The notes under the pieces: model-generated
Told to the model about the DNA's origin: nothing
The model's database searches: none
What the model saw: only the letters and a program-made list of their open reading frames with translations
NCBI GenBank assembly: GCA_021159105.1
Contig: JAGGSM010000293.1
Coordinates: 1 to 17,176 of the forward strand
Source of the DNA: Candidatus Bipolaricaulota bacterium
Lineage (GTDB): Bacteria; Bipolaricaulota; Bipolaricaulia; UBA7950; UBA9294
Reading direction: 5' to 3'
DNA length: 17,176 bases
In this document: in pieces, positions 7,343-15,979 of the stretch
How positions within the stretch are numbered: position 1 is the stretch's first letter
How the letters are laid out: the number at the start of each line of letters is the position of its first letter
Made by a program: the position numbers and the translations under genes

Positions 7343-7691
7343 CGATGATAAAAAGAGCATTAAGTTGCTTCGTGACGTTCTCCAGGCCTCCGGCTACTCC
7401 GTAGCTGTGGCGCGGGACGGCAGAGAGACTGTAGCGCTGGCGCAAGAGCAGAAGCCCGACTTGATTCTGATGGATATCAGAATGCCGGTGATGGATGGGA
7501 TCGCCGCGATGAAGGAGCTGAGGGCCGATCCCAACACCGACAGGATTCCGATCATCGCTATCACTGCGCATGCGATGCGCGGTGATAAGGAAAGCTTCAT
7601 ACAGCAAGGCTTTGATGATTTCCTCGCCAAGCCGGTGGATATCCATGTGCTGTTGGACAGAGTGCGGCTTCATCTCCACGAGGAGGAATGA
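7317..7691 (+). CDS. Stand-alone CheY/DivK-like receiver
   Basis: The 124-aa product is a single receiver domain: acidic triad D9-D10-D11, phospho-acceptor D53 (LILMDIRMPVMDG), T83 and K105 (DDFLAKPVD). There is no output domain, so it probably acts as a phosphorelay intermediate or by protein contact. GTG at 7317 is the only start before the conserved first strand. It lies inside the end of the kinase gene (26-nt overlap), so translation is probably coupled. Its own stop overlaps the next start as ATGA at 7688-7691. This order kinase, receiver, receiver-HD-GYP is a compact relay operon. Confidence 0.92.
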   Translation: MTRTILIADDDKKSIKLLRDVLQASGYSVAVARDGRETVALAQEQKPDLILMDIRMPVMDGIAAMKELRADPNTDRIPIIAITAHAMRGDKESFIQQGFDDFLAKPVDIHVLLDRVRLHLHEEE

Positions 7692-7696
7692 TGATG
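7679..7696 (+). promoter_or_regulatory. Strong Shine-Dalgarno deciding the start of the RpfG-like gene
   Basis: GAGGAGGA (about 7679-7687) is followed by three tandem ATGs at 7688, 7691 and 7694. Spacing to 7688 is about one base, too short. ATG 7691 or 7694 is better placed, although 7688 creates the ATGA overlap with the upstream gene. Confidence 0.55.
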
Positions 7697-8788
7697 AATA
7701 AGCAATCCCGAGTTCTTGTGGTTGACGATGAGGATCGGAACCTGCGGCTGATGGAGGCTCTCCTCGCTCCGTTGGGGTACGCCGTCGACCTCGCCCGGAA
7801 TGGCGAGGAAGGGCTCATGAAGGCGGCAGAGTCCCCGCCGGATCTGATCCTGCTCGACGTCATGATGCCGGGGATCGACGGTTTTGAGGTCGTCCGGCGG
7901 CTGAAGGCGGACGAGGATGCCAGGATCATTCCCGTTGTCATGGTGACGGCGCTGCACGACATCCAGGATCGCGTCAAAGCCCTTGAGGCCGGAGCCGATG
8001 ATTTCCTCACCAAGCCGGTGGACAAGACGGTGCTTCGTGCGCGCGTGCAAACCCTTCTCAAGGTAAAGGCGTACAACGATCACATGCGTGATTACCAAAA
8101 GGATCTCGAGGCTGAGGTTACCAAACGGACGGCGGAGCTGCACCAGGCGTTTGAGAGAATCAAAAATGCCTCGTTGGAGACGATCTACCGCCTCTCCCGT
8201 GCTGCTGAGTACAAGGACGAGGACACCGGGGCACACATCCTGCGCATGAGCCACTATTCTGCTGCGGTCGCGCGCAAGCTTGGTCTTTCCGAAGGTGAGG
8301 TCGAGGCGATCCTGTACGCTGCCCCGATGCACGACATCGGTAAGATTGGAATCCCCGATCACGTTCTCTTAAAACCGGGGAAGCTCGACCAAGATGAGTG
8401 GGTGATCATGAAGCAACACACCACGATCGGCGGGTGCATCCTCGAACGCTCCAGTGCTGAGTTCATTAAGCTCGGGGAGACGATCGCCCTCACCCACCAC
8501 GAGAAATGGGACGGCTCCGGTTATCCCAAAGGACTCGAAGGCAAGGAGATCCCGATCTGCGGCCGAATAACCGCCATCGCCGACGTGTTCGACGCCCTCA
8601 CCTCCAAGCGGCCGTACAAGGAGCCATTCTCGGTCGAAAAGTCGTTTTCGATCATTAAAGAAGGGCGGGGGACCCACTTTGATCCGCAAGTGGTCGACGC
8701 ATTCTTTTCCATAACCGACGCGATCCTCGCGATCAAGGAACAATTCAAGTCCGGGGATGAGCCCCTCTTCCTGCGCATGTTGGGCTGA
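7688..8788 (+). CDS. RpfG-like response regulator, receiver-HD-GYP
   Basis: In this 366-aa protein the receiver spans about 8-125 (D13/D14, phospho-acceptor D57 in LILLDVMMPGIDG, K109). A helical linker (130-160) leads to an HD-GYP domain (about 160-350) with H183, H215-D216 (MHDIGKIGIP) and HHEKWDGSGYP at 270-280. This is the classic RpfG architecture, a phosphorylation-controlled c-di-GMP phosphodiesterase. Its HD-GYP domain is more divergent than those of the three other HD-GYP proteins in the window, which resemble each other closely. It is the last gene of the operon that begins at 4193; the kinase there is the expected phosphodonor. The true start may be the second or third ATG. Confidence 0.94.
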   Translation: MMMNKQSRVLVVDDEDRNLRLMEALLAPLGYAVDLARNGEEGLMKAAESPPDLILLDVMMPGIDGFEVVRRLKADEDARIIPVVMVTALHDIQDRVKALEAGADDFLTKPVDKTVLRARVQTLLKVKAYNDHMRDYQKDLEAEVTKRTAELHQAFERIKNASLETIYRLSRAAEYKDEDTGAHILRMSHYSAAVARKLGLSEGEVEAILYAAPMHDIGKIGIPDHVLLKPGKLDQDEWVIMKQHTTIGGCILERSSAEFIKLGETIALTHHEKWDGSGYPKGLEGKEIPICGRITAIADVFDALTSKRPYKEPFSVEKSFSIIKEGRGTHFDPQVVDAFFSITDAILAIKEQFKSGDEPLFLRMLG

Positions 8789-9018
8789 TCACGGGAACGC
8801 TGTTCGTGGGGACTGTGGAGGAAGTGAACCGCGCGTTGCGAAAGAGCCTCGATCTCCGTTGACCACGTGACGAAATACCGAACGTCGCAGACGAGCTGCG
8901 GTGCCACAAACTCTTGTGTGGTGTGTGTGCCCCCTCAGAAGAAACCATTTCAGGCCTCATTCCCGATCCCATAGGAGCGATTAGCCAGTTACTCCTACTG
9001 ACCCTTCAGGCCGGCGAT

Positions 9019-9047
9019 TTGTGCTTATCATTCGGCTGTGATAGCAT
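9019..9047 (+). promoter_or_regulatory. Extended -10 promoter before the 1201-aa gene
   Basis: TTGTGC (9019-9024) is followed, after 17 nt, by TAGCAT (9042-9047) with an upstream TG at 9039-9040 forming an extended -10. It lies 40 nt before ATG 9088 at the end of a 299-nt gap. The rest of that gap (8789-9018) shows no gene and no convincing terminator; only an imperfect CCACAA/TTGTGTGG hairpin around 8905-8922 was noticed. Confidence 0.4.
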
Positions 9048-9087
9048 ACTTGTCCATTCATAGGAATCGGGAGCAGACAAGGTAACG

Positions 9088-12000
9088 ATGGGCTCAATGA
9101 CCGAAGGCGAATTGCTCAACCGGATCTACGCCGCGATCTCTCGCGGTGAGGACCTTGCTGAGATAATCTGCATGGCCGCCGAGGGAGCGAAATCCCTGTT
9201 CTCCGGTCATGCCGCGACGGTCTACTTCCTCGATGAAGAGAAGCTGCATCTCATCCCACAGAATTGGGGTTTGCCAGAAGGCCTGACCCGCAAGCTGGAG
9301 GAGCTGGTCGGCTTCAAGGTGCGGAGGCTTCAGCTTCCCATAGTCGAGGGTGGCCACTACTGGCAAACGATCCACGAACAACGTGCGTTCCTCCTTACAA
9401 CACCAAAGGAGATCCAAGGGCTGATCGGAGAGCTGACGAGTGACCAGACAGCGCTGAAGAAACTTGTCCCGCCGATCTCACGACTCCTTGGCTATCGGAC
9501 TGTTCTCACTGCGCCCCTTGTCGCCGCGGGAGACGTCGTGGGTGTAGTGGATGTCGGCAGCAGAAAGCCCCTTGAGGACGAAGCCCTGGAGCAGTTTGAA
9601 CGACTGGCGAACAGTCTCAGTGTGGCGATCTCCAGCGCGCGACTCCTGGAGCAGATAAGGGCATCGGAGAGGCGGTATCGGGCCGTTGTGGAAGGCTCTG
9701 CTGACGCGATTATCTCTCTTACCACTGACCTGCGGGTTTCCTCATGGAGCAAGGGAGCCGAAGATATCTTCGGCTACGCCCAAGAAGAGATTCTCGGGCA
9801 GCCGTGCTCAATCCTGTTCCCGGAAGAAGATCGGGAGCGCACGGCGCAAGTGTTTGAGAGGGTACGCACTGAGGGTTTTGTGAGGGGATTCCAAACGCAG
9901 CGGCTGGCGAGGGATGGCCACCCGGTGGATGTTGAGATAACGATCACTTCTTTGGGCAAGGACATGGGGTTCACGGCCGTTATGCGCGACATCACGGAAC
10001 GAAAACGGAGCCAGGAACTAACACTGCACCTAAACCTTGTGCTTCGTGCGCTGCGAGAGGTGAATCAACTCATAACCAACGAGCACGACCGTGATCGCCT
10101 GCTGCAGCGAGCGATGGAGATCCTAATCGAGACCCGTGGGTATCACAGCGCATGGATCGTGCTCTGCGACGAGAAACGGGATCCTTGTTCTATGTTCTCC
10201 GCTGGCCTCGGCAAGGAGTCCAATCTCTTGAAGGAGCTGTTGAGTAGGGAAGAGCTTCCCCTCTGCGCTCGGCGAGCCCTCTCCCAACCGGGAGTTACCA
10301 CAATAGTCGACCAAGCATCTGAGTGTGATGGCTGTCCTCTTATTGGCAAGCTCCCTGAACATCGAGAGATGACCGCCCGTTTAGAACATGAGGGGAAGGT
10401 ATATGGGCTCATCTCTGTGGCTCTTGCGCAGGGATACGTTGGTGAGGCAGAGGAGGAAGACCTGTTTTCGGAACTGGCTGGCGACATCGCATCCGCGCTT
10501 TACCGACTGGCGCTTGAGGAGAAAAACGCCCAGTTCTTGGAGACACTGCAGGAGTCAGAGGAACGATTCCGCTCGATCGTTGAGACATCGCACGCCGGGA
10601 TCCTCACGATCGATGAGGACTACCGCATCCTCTACGTAAACGAGGCCCTGACTCGGATCTTTGGCTGGGCCAGTGAGGACGTGATCGGGCATGACTTCCG
10701 CGATTTCCTTGATGATGAATCCCGTAGCCTTGTTGCCGAGCGCTACGTGCAGCGCCAGCGAGGAGAGGAGGTGCCGCCCCGGTACGAGTTCAACGTGATT
10801 CGAAAGGATGGGAAGAAGAGGCGCGTGGAGATCAATTCTGCAGTCATCCATGACTCCGCAGGACGCAAGCAGACGATCTCGCAGATCCTCGACATCACCG
10901 ATCGGGTGCAAGCGGAGGAGAAGTTAAAGGAGAGCGAAGAGAAGCATCGCTCACTGATCGAGGATGTGCTCGACAGTTCTAGCGTGGGGATCTTCATCCT
11001 CGATTCGAACTTCAAGGTTGTCTGGATAAACCAAGCCCTGGAGCGGTACTTCGGCCTGAAACGGGAAGATGTGATCGGAAAGGATAAGAGAGAACTCATC
11101 CGGGCCCGCATCAAGGACACCTTCGAGGATCCTGAAATGTTTGCGAATAAGGTTATTGCTACCTACGACAACAACACTTACATTGAGAACTTCGAGTGTC
11201 ACGTCATGCCCAGCGCTGGCCGGGAAGAGCGTTGGCTCGATCACTGGAGCCAGCCGATCCGGTCGGGGTACTACGCAGGCGGCCGGGTGGAGTACTACAC
11301 CGACATAACTGCTCGCAAGAGGCTCGAGATCGGCGTGCGGGAGTCGGAAGAACAGATGCGGCTAATCATCGAGACAAGCCCCGATGCCATCTTCAGCGTG
11401 GACCGACAAGGACGCTTCCTCTCGGTGAACCCCATCATCACTAAGGAACTGGGGTACTCTCGCGATGAACTCCTCAACATGACTTTAGGCGAGGTGATCC
11501 TGCCTGAGCACATCCCTCAGTTGAAGGACAGGTTCAAGCGTGTACTCCTTGGAGAGACCTTGCATGAGCTGGGGGAATATGAGGTGGTGGGAAAAGACGG
11601 GCGGCGGCTGTGGATCGCAGTCAACTCCGCCCCATTGCGCAAGGACGGTGTTGTTGTTGGCTTCTTGGGGATTGCACGCGATATAACGGAGCTCAAAAGG
11701 CAAATGATCGAGCTTGCTATGTCTGAGAAACGATTCCGCTCGGTGGCCGAGTCCGCAACCGACGCTATCATCACCAGTAATGATGAAGGCAGGATCATCT
11801 TTTGGAATACGGCGGCTCAGAGTATTTTTGGCTATACAGCCGACGAAGTAATCGGCCGCTCAGCAGCTCTTCTTATGCCCAAGCGATTTCGTAAAGCGTT
11901 TGCGGATGGAGTGAGACGCTGGCGCGAAACAGGAGATTCCGCGTTTACCGGCAAGCGTGTCGTCTATCCCGGACTCAGAAAGGACGGCAGCGAATTCCCA

Positions 12001-12693
12001 GCAGAGATTGCCTACTCTGTTTGGAGCGTCGGAGGTGCGAACTTCACTACCGCTATCATCCGCGATATCACCGCCCGAGTGCTCGCCAAGAAGGCGTTGA
12101 GAGAGAGCTATGTGCGAGCCCAAAGAACATTGAATGGAATTGTGAAAGCTCTAGAGTCGGCGATCGAGCTGCGTGATCCCTACACCGCTGGGCACCAGGT
12201 GCGAGTAGCCGAGCTTGCCACCGCCATCGCGAAGGAAATGGACCTATCTCCTGACAGGATACATGGAATACGTTATGCTGCCTTGGTGCACGACATAGGG
12301 AAGATCGCCGTGCCGGCCGAGACCCTCGCAAAACCGGCGCGGCTCAACCCGCTTGAGTACTCTCTCATTCAAACTCATCCGCAACGGGCGTACGATATCT
12401 TAGAGAGGATCGATTTCCCTTGGCCGATCGCGGAGATCGTGCTGCAGCACCACGAGCGGATGGACGGATCCGGCTACCCCAACGGGCTCAAGGGGGATGA
12501 GATCCTGCTCGAAGCGCGCATCATCGCCGTCGCCGACGTGGTGGAAGCGATGGCATCCCATAGGCCGTACCGGCCGGCGCGGGGGATCGACGCCGCCCTC
12601 GAAGAAATAAAGAAGAACAAGGGCCGGTTGTACGATCCGGATGTAGTAGACGCTTGCCTAGTCGTCTTCGAAAGCGGCTTCACCTTCGAGTAG
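9088..12693 (+). CDS. Multi-sensor HD-GYP phosphodiesterase, GAF-PAS-GAF(Cys)-4xPAS-HD-GYP
   Basis: The 1201 aa contain GAF (about 1-190), PAS 1 (192-307), a second GAF with conserved cysteines (about 312-478; C393, C413, C416 as C-X19-C-X2-C-P), PAS 2 (488-613), PAS 3 (615-745), PAS 4 (752-871), PAS 5 (878-996) and HD-GYP (about 1011-1201). The metal-binding motifs are VHDIGK (H1068-D1069) and HHERMDGSGYP from H1121. It lacks a receiver and kinase, so ligand or redox signals would act directly on c-di-GMP hydrolysis. ATG 9088 follows AAGG at a suitable distance; ATG 9097 is an alternative. The Cys-GAF plus PAS 2 block is paralogous to one in the next gene (both share a DFRDFLDDESR segment). 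The last 27 nt of coding identity (12663-12689) are shared exactly with that gene. Confidence 0.93.
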   Translation: MGSMTEGELLNRIYAAISRGEDLAEIICMAAEGAKSLFSGHAATVYFLDEEKLHLIPQNWGLPEGLTRKLEELVGFKVRRLQLPIVEGGHYWQTIHEQRAFLLTTPKEIQGLIGELTSDQTALKKLVPPISRLLGYRTVLTAPLVAAGDVVGVVDVGSRKPLEDEALEQFERLANSLSVAISSARLLEQIRASERRYRAVVEGSADAIISLTTDLRVSSWSKGAEDIFGYAQEEILGQPCSILFPEEDRERTAQVFERVRTEGFVRGFQTQRLARDGHPVDVEITITSLGKDMGFTAVMRDITERKRSQELTLHLNLVLRALREVNQLITNEHDRDRLLQRAMEILIETRGYHSAWIVLCDEKRDPCSMFSAGLGKESNLLKELLSREELPLCARRALSQPGVTTIVDQASECDGCPLIGKLPEHREMTARLEHEGKVYGLISVALAQGYVGEAEEEDLFSELAGDIASALYRLALEEKNAQFLETLQESEERFRSIVETSHAGILTIDEDYRILYVNEALTRIFGWASEDVIGHDFRDFLDDESRSLVAERYVQRQRGEEVPPRYEFNVIRKDGKKRRVEINSAVIHDSAGRKQTISQILDITDRVQAEEKLKESEEKHRSLIEDVLDSSSVGIFILDSNFKVVWINQALERYFGLKREDVIGKDKRELIRARIKDTFEDPEMFANKVIATYDNNTYIENFECHVMPSAGREERWLDHWSQPIRSGYYAGGRVEYYTDITARKRLEIGVRESEEQMRLIIETSPDAIFSVDRQGRFLSVNPIITKELGYSRDELLNMTLGEVILPEHIPQLKDRFKRVLLGETLHELGEYEVVGKDGRRLWIAVNSAPLRKDGVVVGFLGIARDITELKRQMIELAMSEKRFRSVAESATDAIITSNDEGRIIFWNTAAQSIFGYTADEVIGRSAALLMPKRFRKAFADGVRRWRETGDSAFTGKRVVYPGLRKDGSEFPAEIAYSVWSVGGANFTTAIIRDITARVLAKKALRESYVRAQRTLNGIVKALESAIELRDPYTAGHQVRVAELATAIAKEMDLSPDRIHGIRYAALVHDIGKIAVPAETLAKPARLNPLEYSLIQTHPQRAYDILERIDFPWPIAEIVLQHHERMDGSGYPNGLKGDEILLEARIIAVADVVEAMASHRPYRPARGIDAALEEIKKNKGRLYDPDVVDACLVVFESGFTFE

Positions 12694-12712
12694 ATGCAGC
12701 TACACACCCACA

Positions 12713-12742
12713 TTAGCAAAATCGCTCTTCTTATGCTAGACT
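12713..12742 (+). promoter_or_regulatory. Extended -10 promoter before the 934-aa gene
   Basis: TTAGCA (12713-12718), 18 nt, then TAGACT (12737-12742) preceded by TGC, an extended -10. It fills the 66-nt gap between the two large HD-GYP genes and is similar in style to the promoter at 9019-9047. Confidence 0.4.
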
Positions 12743-12759
12743 GAAATCCGGAGGAGACG

Positions 12760-15564
12760 ATGGCAAAGGAAGCGCAAAGCAATAACGGGCATCTTGACTT
12801 CCAACAGGAACCGCTTAAGGCGATAGCGAAAGAGATGGGTGGAGCGGAGAGGGTGCTGCAGGGGATTCTGGAGACTTCTGAGTCGATCATCTTCATTAAG
12901 GACCTTGACGGTCGCTACGTCCTTGTCAATCCCGCGTTCTCCAGGCTCTTCCATCGTGGGTTGGAGGAGACACTCGGGCACACGGACGCCGACCTCTTCC
13001 CGCAGAAGGTAGCTCAACGGCTGCGCGCCGCTGATGCTCGTGTATTGAAGAGCAGAGAGATCCTCAGCAGCATCGATCGATTGACCATTGAGCATGAGGA
13101 GCGCATCTTCGTTGCGACCAAAGCCCCCCTGCAGGATAATGAAGGGAATGTGATCGGAGTCTCCGGCTTTGCCACTGAAATAACAGGGGAGGTCAGGGCA
13201 CGAGATCAACTTGCCCACCTGAACAAGATCCTGAGAGCGATTCGCAATGTGAACCAGCTCATCGTTACGGAGAAGGATCGAGAGCGGCTGTTACAGGGCG
13301 CGTGTGAGCGGCTAGTGAAGAATGGCAGCTATCACAACGCATGGATCGCCCTCCTTGATGATAGTGGGCAGCTCATGACTGCAGCGGAGAGCGGTTTTGG
13401 TGGTGACTTCGCCCCTATGTTCGAACAGCTTCGTCAAGGGATCATTCCCCAGTGTGGAAAGGATGCACTGGCAAACCCTGGAGTGATAGCCATGTTTCAT
13501 CCACAGAGGGATTGCTCCGGCTGTCCACTTGCTGCAAGCTGCGCCGGGCGGGTGAAATCGGCGGTGTGTCTAGCCTACAGCGGGAAGGTGTTCGGTTTCT
13601 TAGTCTTATCGCTACAGAGCAAGTACGCCCAGGATCCGAAGGAACGCGCTCTCATCTCGGAGATTGCTGGTGATCTCGGCTTTGCGCTGCATGATCTTGA
13701 GATAGAGGAAGAACGGCAGCAATCCGAAGAGCGCTACCGGCTGATTGTAGAGAACTCACACTCCGGGATTATCATCGTCGATGAGCGCTATCGTTTTCAA
13801 TGGGTCAATGATATGTTCTGCGAGATGCTCGCCAGAGACAAGGCGGAGATCGTTGGGCGCGACTTTCGCGATTTCCTCGATGATGAGTCGCGCCAGCTCG
13901 TTGCTGATCGGTACGTACGCCGCCAGCGTGGAGAGGATACCCCGTCTCGGTATGAGTTCAACGTCGTACGCAAGGACGGAACAAAGAAGCGCGTGGAGAT
14001 ACGTTCAGCGGTTGTGAGAGATCGAGCTGGGAGAATGCGCACAATTGCCCAGCTTCTTGACATCACAGACCGGGTACGCGCTCAGGACGCGCTACGCGAA
14101 GAGAATCGCATGACGTTCGCCCTAAGCAAGTCGGCTGGCGCGGTTGTGAGTAGCCTGAATATGCGCGAGGCGCTCGATCATATCTTGGACGAGCTCCAAC
14201 ATGTTGTGCAAGCAGACGCAGGGTCGGTAATGCTTGTGGAAGGAGACACTGCACGCATAGTTGGCGCACGCGCCTACAGCGACTCCGCAAGGGAGTACGA
14301 TGTGTTGGGGACCACATTTATCATCTCACAGACGCCCAATCTGTTACACATGATAGAGACGGGGGCACCCTTGATCGTAGCAGACACCCACACCAGCCCA
14401 GAGTGGGTTCAGTTGGCCAACCTGGAGTGGCTGCGATCCTATGCTGGTGTCCCGATACGCGCGCACGACAAGACACTGGGCTTTCTCAACGTTGACCGTG
14501 CTACAACCGGCCCATTCGACGATAAGACGATCGAGCGACTGCAAGTCTTTGCGACTATTGCGGGGGCAGCAATTGAGAACGCAACCCTAATCGAGGAAGC
14601 GAACCGCCGTGCTGATCGTTTAGAGACAGCGCAACGCGTGGCTCACATGGGATTCCTCGACTGGGATCTGAAGACCGACAAGATACTCCTCTCTGATGAG
14701 TTTTGTCGCTTGAATGGTCTGAAGAAGGGTGAAGACATAACCGCACTGGAACTCCTGGCTCAAGTTGTACATGAAGATGATCTTGAATATGCAAGGAAGA
14801 ACCTAAATCTAGCAATATCAGGAAAGAAGGAACTCGATATCGATCATCGCATTGTGCGTCCCGATGGGAAGGTACTGTGGGTGCACTCGCAAGGGCACTT
14901 GATCCATGATGAGAAGGGTAATCCAAAGGCCCTGCTGGGAACCGTTGTCGACATCACATCACGCAAAGAGGCAGAAGCCAAGCTGCGTAAGTCGCTTTCC
15001 GACATCATGCGCGTTCTTAGCGCGACAATCGAGATCCGTGATCCTTACACGGCAGGCCACCAAGTGCGTGTGGCGAAACTCGCTGTTGCCATAGCTACTG
15101 AGATGAAGCTACCTGAGGATCGTGTCGAAGGGGTAGGTTTTGCCGCACAGGTGCACGATATCGGCAAGGTCGCTATCCCCGCAGAGATCCTCGCCAAGCC
15201 GACTGCGCTAAACGAGATCGAGTTCTCTTTGATTAAGGAACATCCAGAAGTGGCATATGATGTCTTAAGGGACATAGATTTTCCGTGGCCGATCGCAGAC
15301 ATCGTGCTGCAGCACCACGAGCGGATAGACGGGTCGGGCTATCCCAACGGTCTCAAGAACGGAGATATCCTCCTTGAGGCACGGATCCTGGGGGTGGCTG
15401 ATGTGGTGGAGGCGATGAGTTCACACCGACCGTACCGTGCATCGCTTGGGCTAGATGCGGCGCTCGATGAGATCAAGAAGAACAAGGGCGTAAAATACGA
15501 CAAAGAAGCGGTCGAGGCGTGTCTCGCCGTCTTCGAAAGCGGCTTCACCTTCGACCAACAATAA
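12760..15564 (+). CDS. Multi-sensor HD-GYP phosphodiesterase, PAS-GAF(Cys)-PAS-GAF-PAS-HD-GYP
   Basis: The 934-aa protein is preceded by a strong GGAGGAGA 3 nt before the ATG. Order: PAS 1 (about 26-149), Cys-GAF (151-314; C232, C252, C255 in the same C-X19-C-X2-C-P spacing as the upstream paralogue), PAS 2 (322-444, DFRDFLDDESR motif), GAF (448-611), PAS 3 (621-739), HD-GYP (747-934) with VHDIGK at H799-D800 and HHERIDGSGYP at 852-862. The HD-GYP domain should degrade c-di-GMP. A 29-nt stretch (15343-15371) is identical to 3824-3852 in the 690-aa gene, so the domains are recent duplicates or have undergone gene conversion. No membrane segment is seen. A mini-repeat region begins 17 nt after its stop. 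Confidence 0.93.
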   Translation: MAKEAQSNNGHLDFQQEPLKAIAKEMGGAERVLQGILETSESIIFIKDLDGRYVLVNPAFSRLFHRGLEETLGHTDADLFPQKVAQRLRAADARVLKSREILSSIDRLTIEHEERIFVATKAPLQDNEGNVIGVSGFATEITGEVRARDQLAHLNKILRAIRNVNQLIVTEKDRERLLQGACERLVKNGSYHNAWIALLDDSGQLMTAAESGFGGDFAPMFEQLRQGIIPQCGKDALANPGVIAMFHPQRDCSGCPLAASCAGRVKSAVCLAYSGKVFGFLVLSLQSKYAQDPKERALISEIAGDLGFALHDLEIEEERQQSEERYRLIVENSHSGIIIVDERYRFQWVNDMFCEMLARDKAEIVGRDFRDFLDDESRQLVADRYVRRQRGEDTPSRYEFNVVRKDGTKKRVEIRSAVVRDRAGRMRTIAQLLDITDRVRAQDALREENRMTFALSKSAGAVVSSLNMREALDHILDELQHVVQADAGSVMLVEGDTARIVGARAYSDSAREYDVLGTTFIISQTPNLLHMIETGAPLIVADTHTSPEWVQLANLEWLRSYAGVPIRAHDKTLGFLNVDRATTGPFDDKTIERLQVFATIAGAAIENATLIEEANRRADRLETAQRVAHMGFLDWDLKTDKILLSDEFCRLNGLKKGEDITALELLAQVVHEDDLEYARKNLNLAISGKKELDIDHRIVRPDGKVLWVHSQGHLIHDEKGNPKALLGTVVDITSRKEAEAKLRKSLSDIMRVLSATIEIRDPYTAGHQVRVAKLAVAIATEMKLPEDRVEGVGFAAQVHDIGKVAIPAEILAKPTALNEIEFSLIKEHPEVAYDVLRDIDFPWPIADIVLQHHERIDGSGYPNGLKNGDILLEARILGVADVVEAMSSHRPYRASLGLDAALDEIKKNKGVKYDKEAVEACLAVFESGFTFDQQ

Positions 15565-15581
15565 CCACGACTTGCTCTTCC

Positions 15582-15616
15582 CTTCCGCGTTCGCCGTTCC
15601 GCACTCCGCGTTCCAG
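15582..15616 (+). repeat. Heptamer array A, TTCC orientation
   Basis: Five 7-nt units (15582, 15589, 15596, 15603, 15610) begin 18 nt after the stop of the HD-GYP gene. A leader resembling the others (GACTTGCTCTTCCC) precedes it. Confidence 0.8.
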
Positions 15617-15627
15617 TGGCTCGGCAC

Positions 15628-15645
15628 CACGAAGGACACGAGGAA
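15628..15645 (+). repeat. Degenerate 9-nt repeat, CACGAAGGA type
   Basis: Two tandem units, the second altered (CACGAAGGA followed by CACGAGGAA), lie about 7 nt upstream of CCTTTGCG and the leader of array B. The same 9-nt unit recurs three times at 15789-15815. Confidence 0.55.
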
Positions 15646-15652
15646 ATCCTTT

Positions 15653-15753
15653 GCGTGAGCTTGCTTTTTCCCGTTCCGCGTTCCGCATTCCGAGTTCCCC
15701 GTTCACCCTCCGTTCCGCACTCCGCATTCCGAGTTCCGCGCTCCCTATTCCAC
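15653..15753 (+). repeat. Leader plus heptamer array B, TTCC orientation
   Basis: The 16-nt leader GCGTGAGCTTGCTTTT (15653-15668) is followed by heptamers at 15673, 15680, 15687, 15694 and 15701, a 4-nt slip at 15708-15711, then 15712, 15719, 15726, 15733, 15740 and 15747. This is the longest array of the gene-free block 15565-16042. The leader is repeated exactly at 15977-15992. Confidence 0.88.
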
Positions 15754-15788
15754 TCTTATCCAGCGTGCGCTCTCCGGAGGTTACTCAC

Positions 15789-15815
15789 CACGAAGGACAT
15801 GAAGAACACGAAGGA
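15789..15815 (+). repeat. Three 9-nt repeats, CACGAAGGA type
   Basis: Units at 15789, 15798 and 15807 are CACGAAGGA, CATGAAGAA and CACGAAGGA. They begin the second composite module, which continues with GTTCTT-type nonamers and heptamer array C. Confidence 0.75.
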
Positions 15816-15898
15816 TCCTATTGCTCTTGGCATGATTAGTGGTTTTCTTGGTGCACTCTACGCAAGACAGACTCTTCCCTCACGCGCGCGCCCTCAAC

Positions 15899-15979
15899 CA
15901 CGCCAAGGTCGCCAAGAACTGCCTGTTCTCATTCTTTCCTATGCAATTTCTTCCCTTTGCGTTCTTAGCGTTCTTGGCG
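15899..15979 (+). repeat. Inverted 9-nt repeats, GCCAAG / GCGTTCTTR type
   Basis: Nonamers in one orientation (about 15899-15919) face two nonamers in the other orientation (15959-15976). CGCCAAGAAC at 15910-15919 is the exact reverse complement of 15970-15979, giving a 10-bp inverted repeat around a 50-nt loop. Between them lies nothing recognisable. Confidence 0.6.

Noticed and set aside
8792..8812. Terminator hairpin after the RpfG-like gene
   Set aside because: The stem CACGGG/TTCGTG needs two wobble pairs and lacks a T-run.
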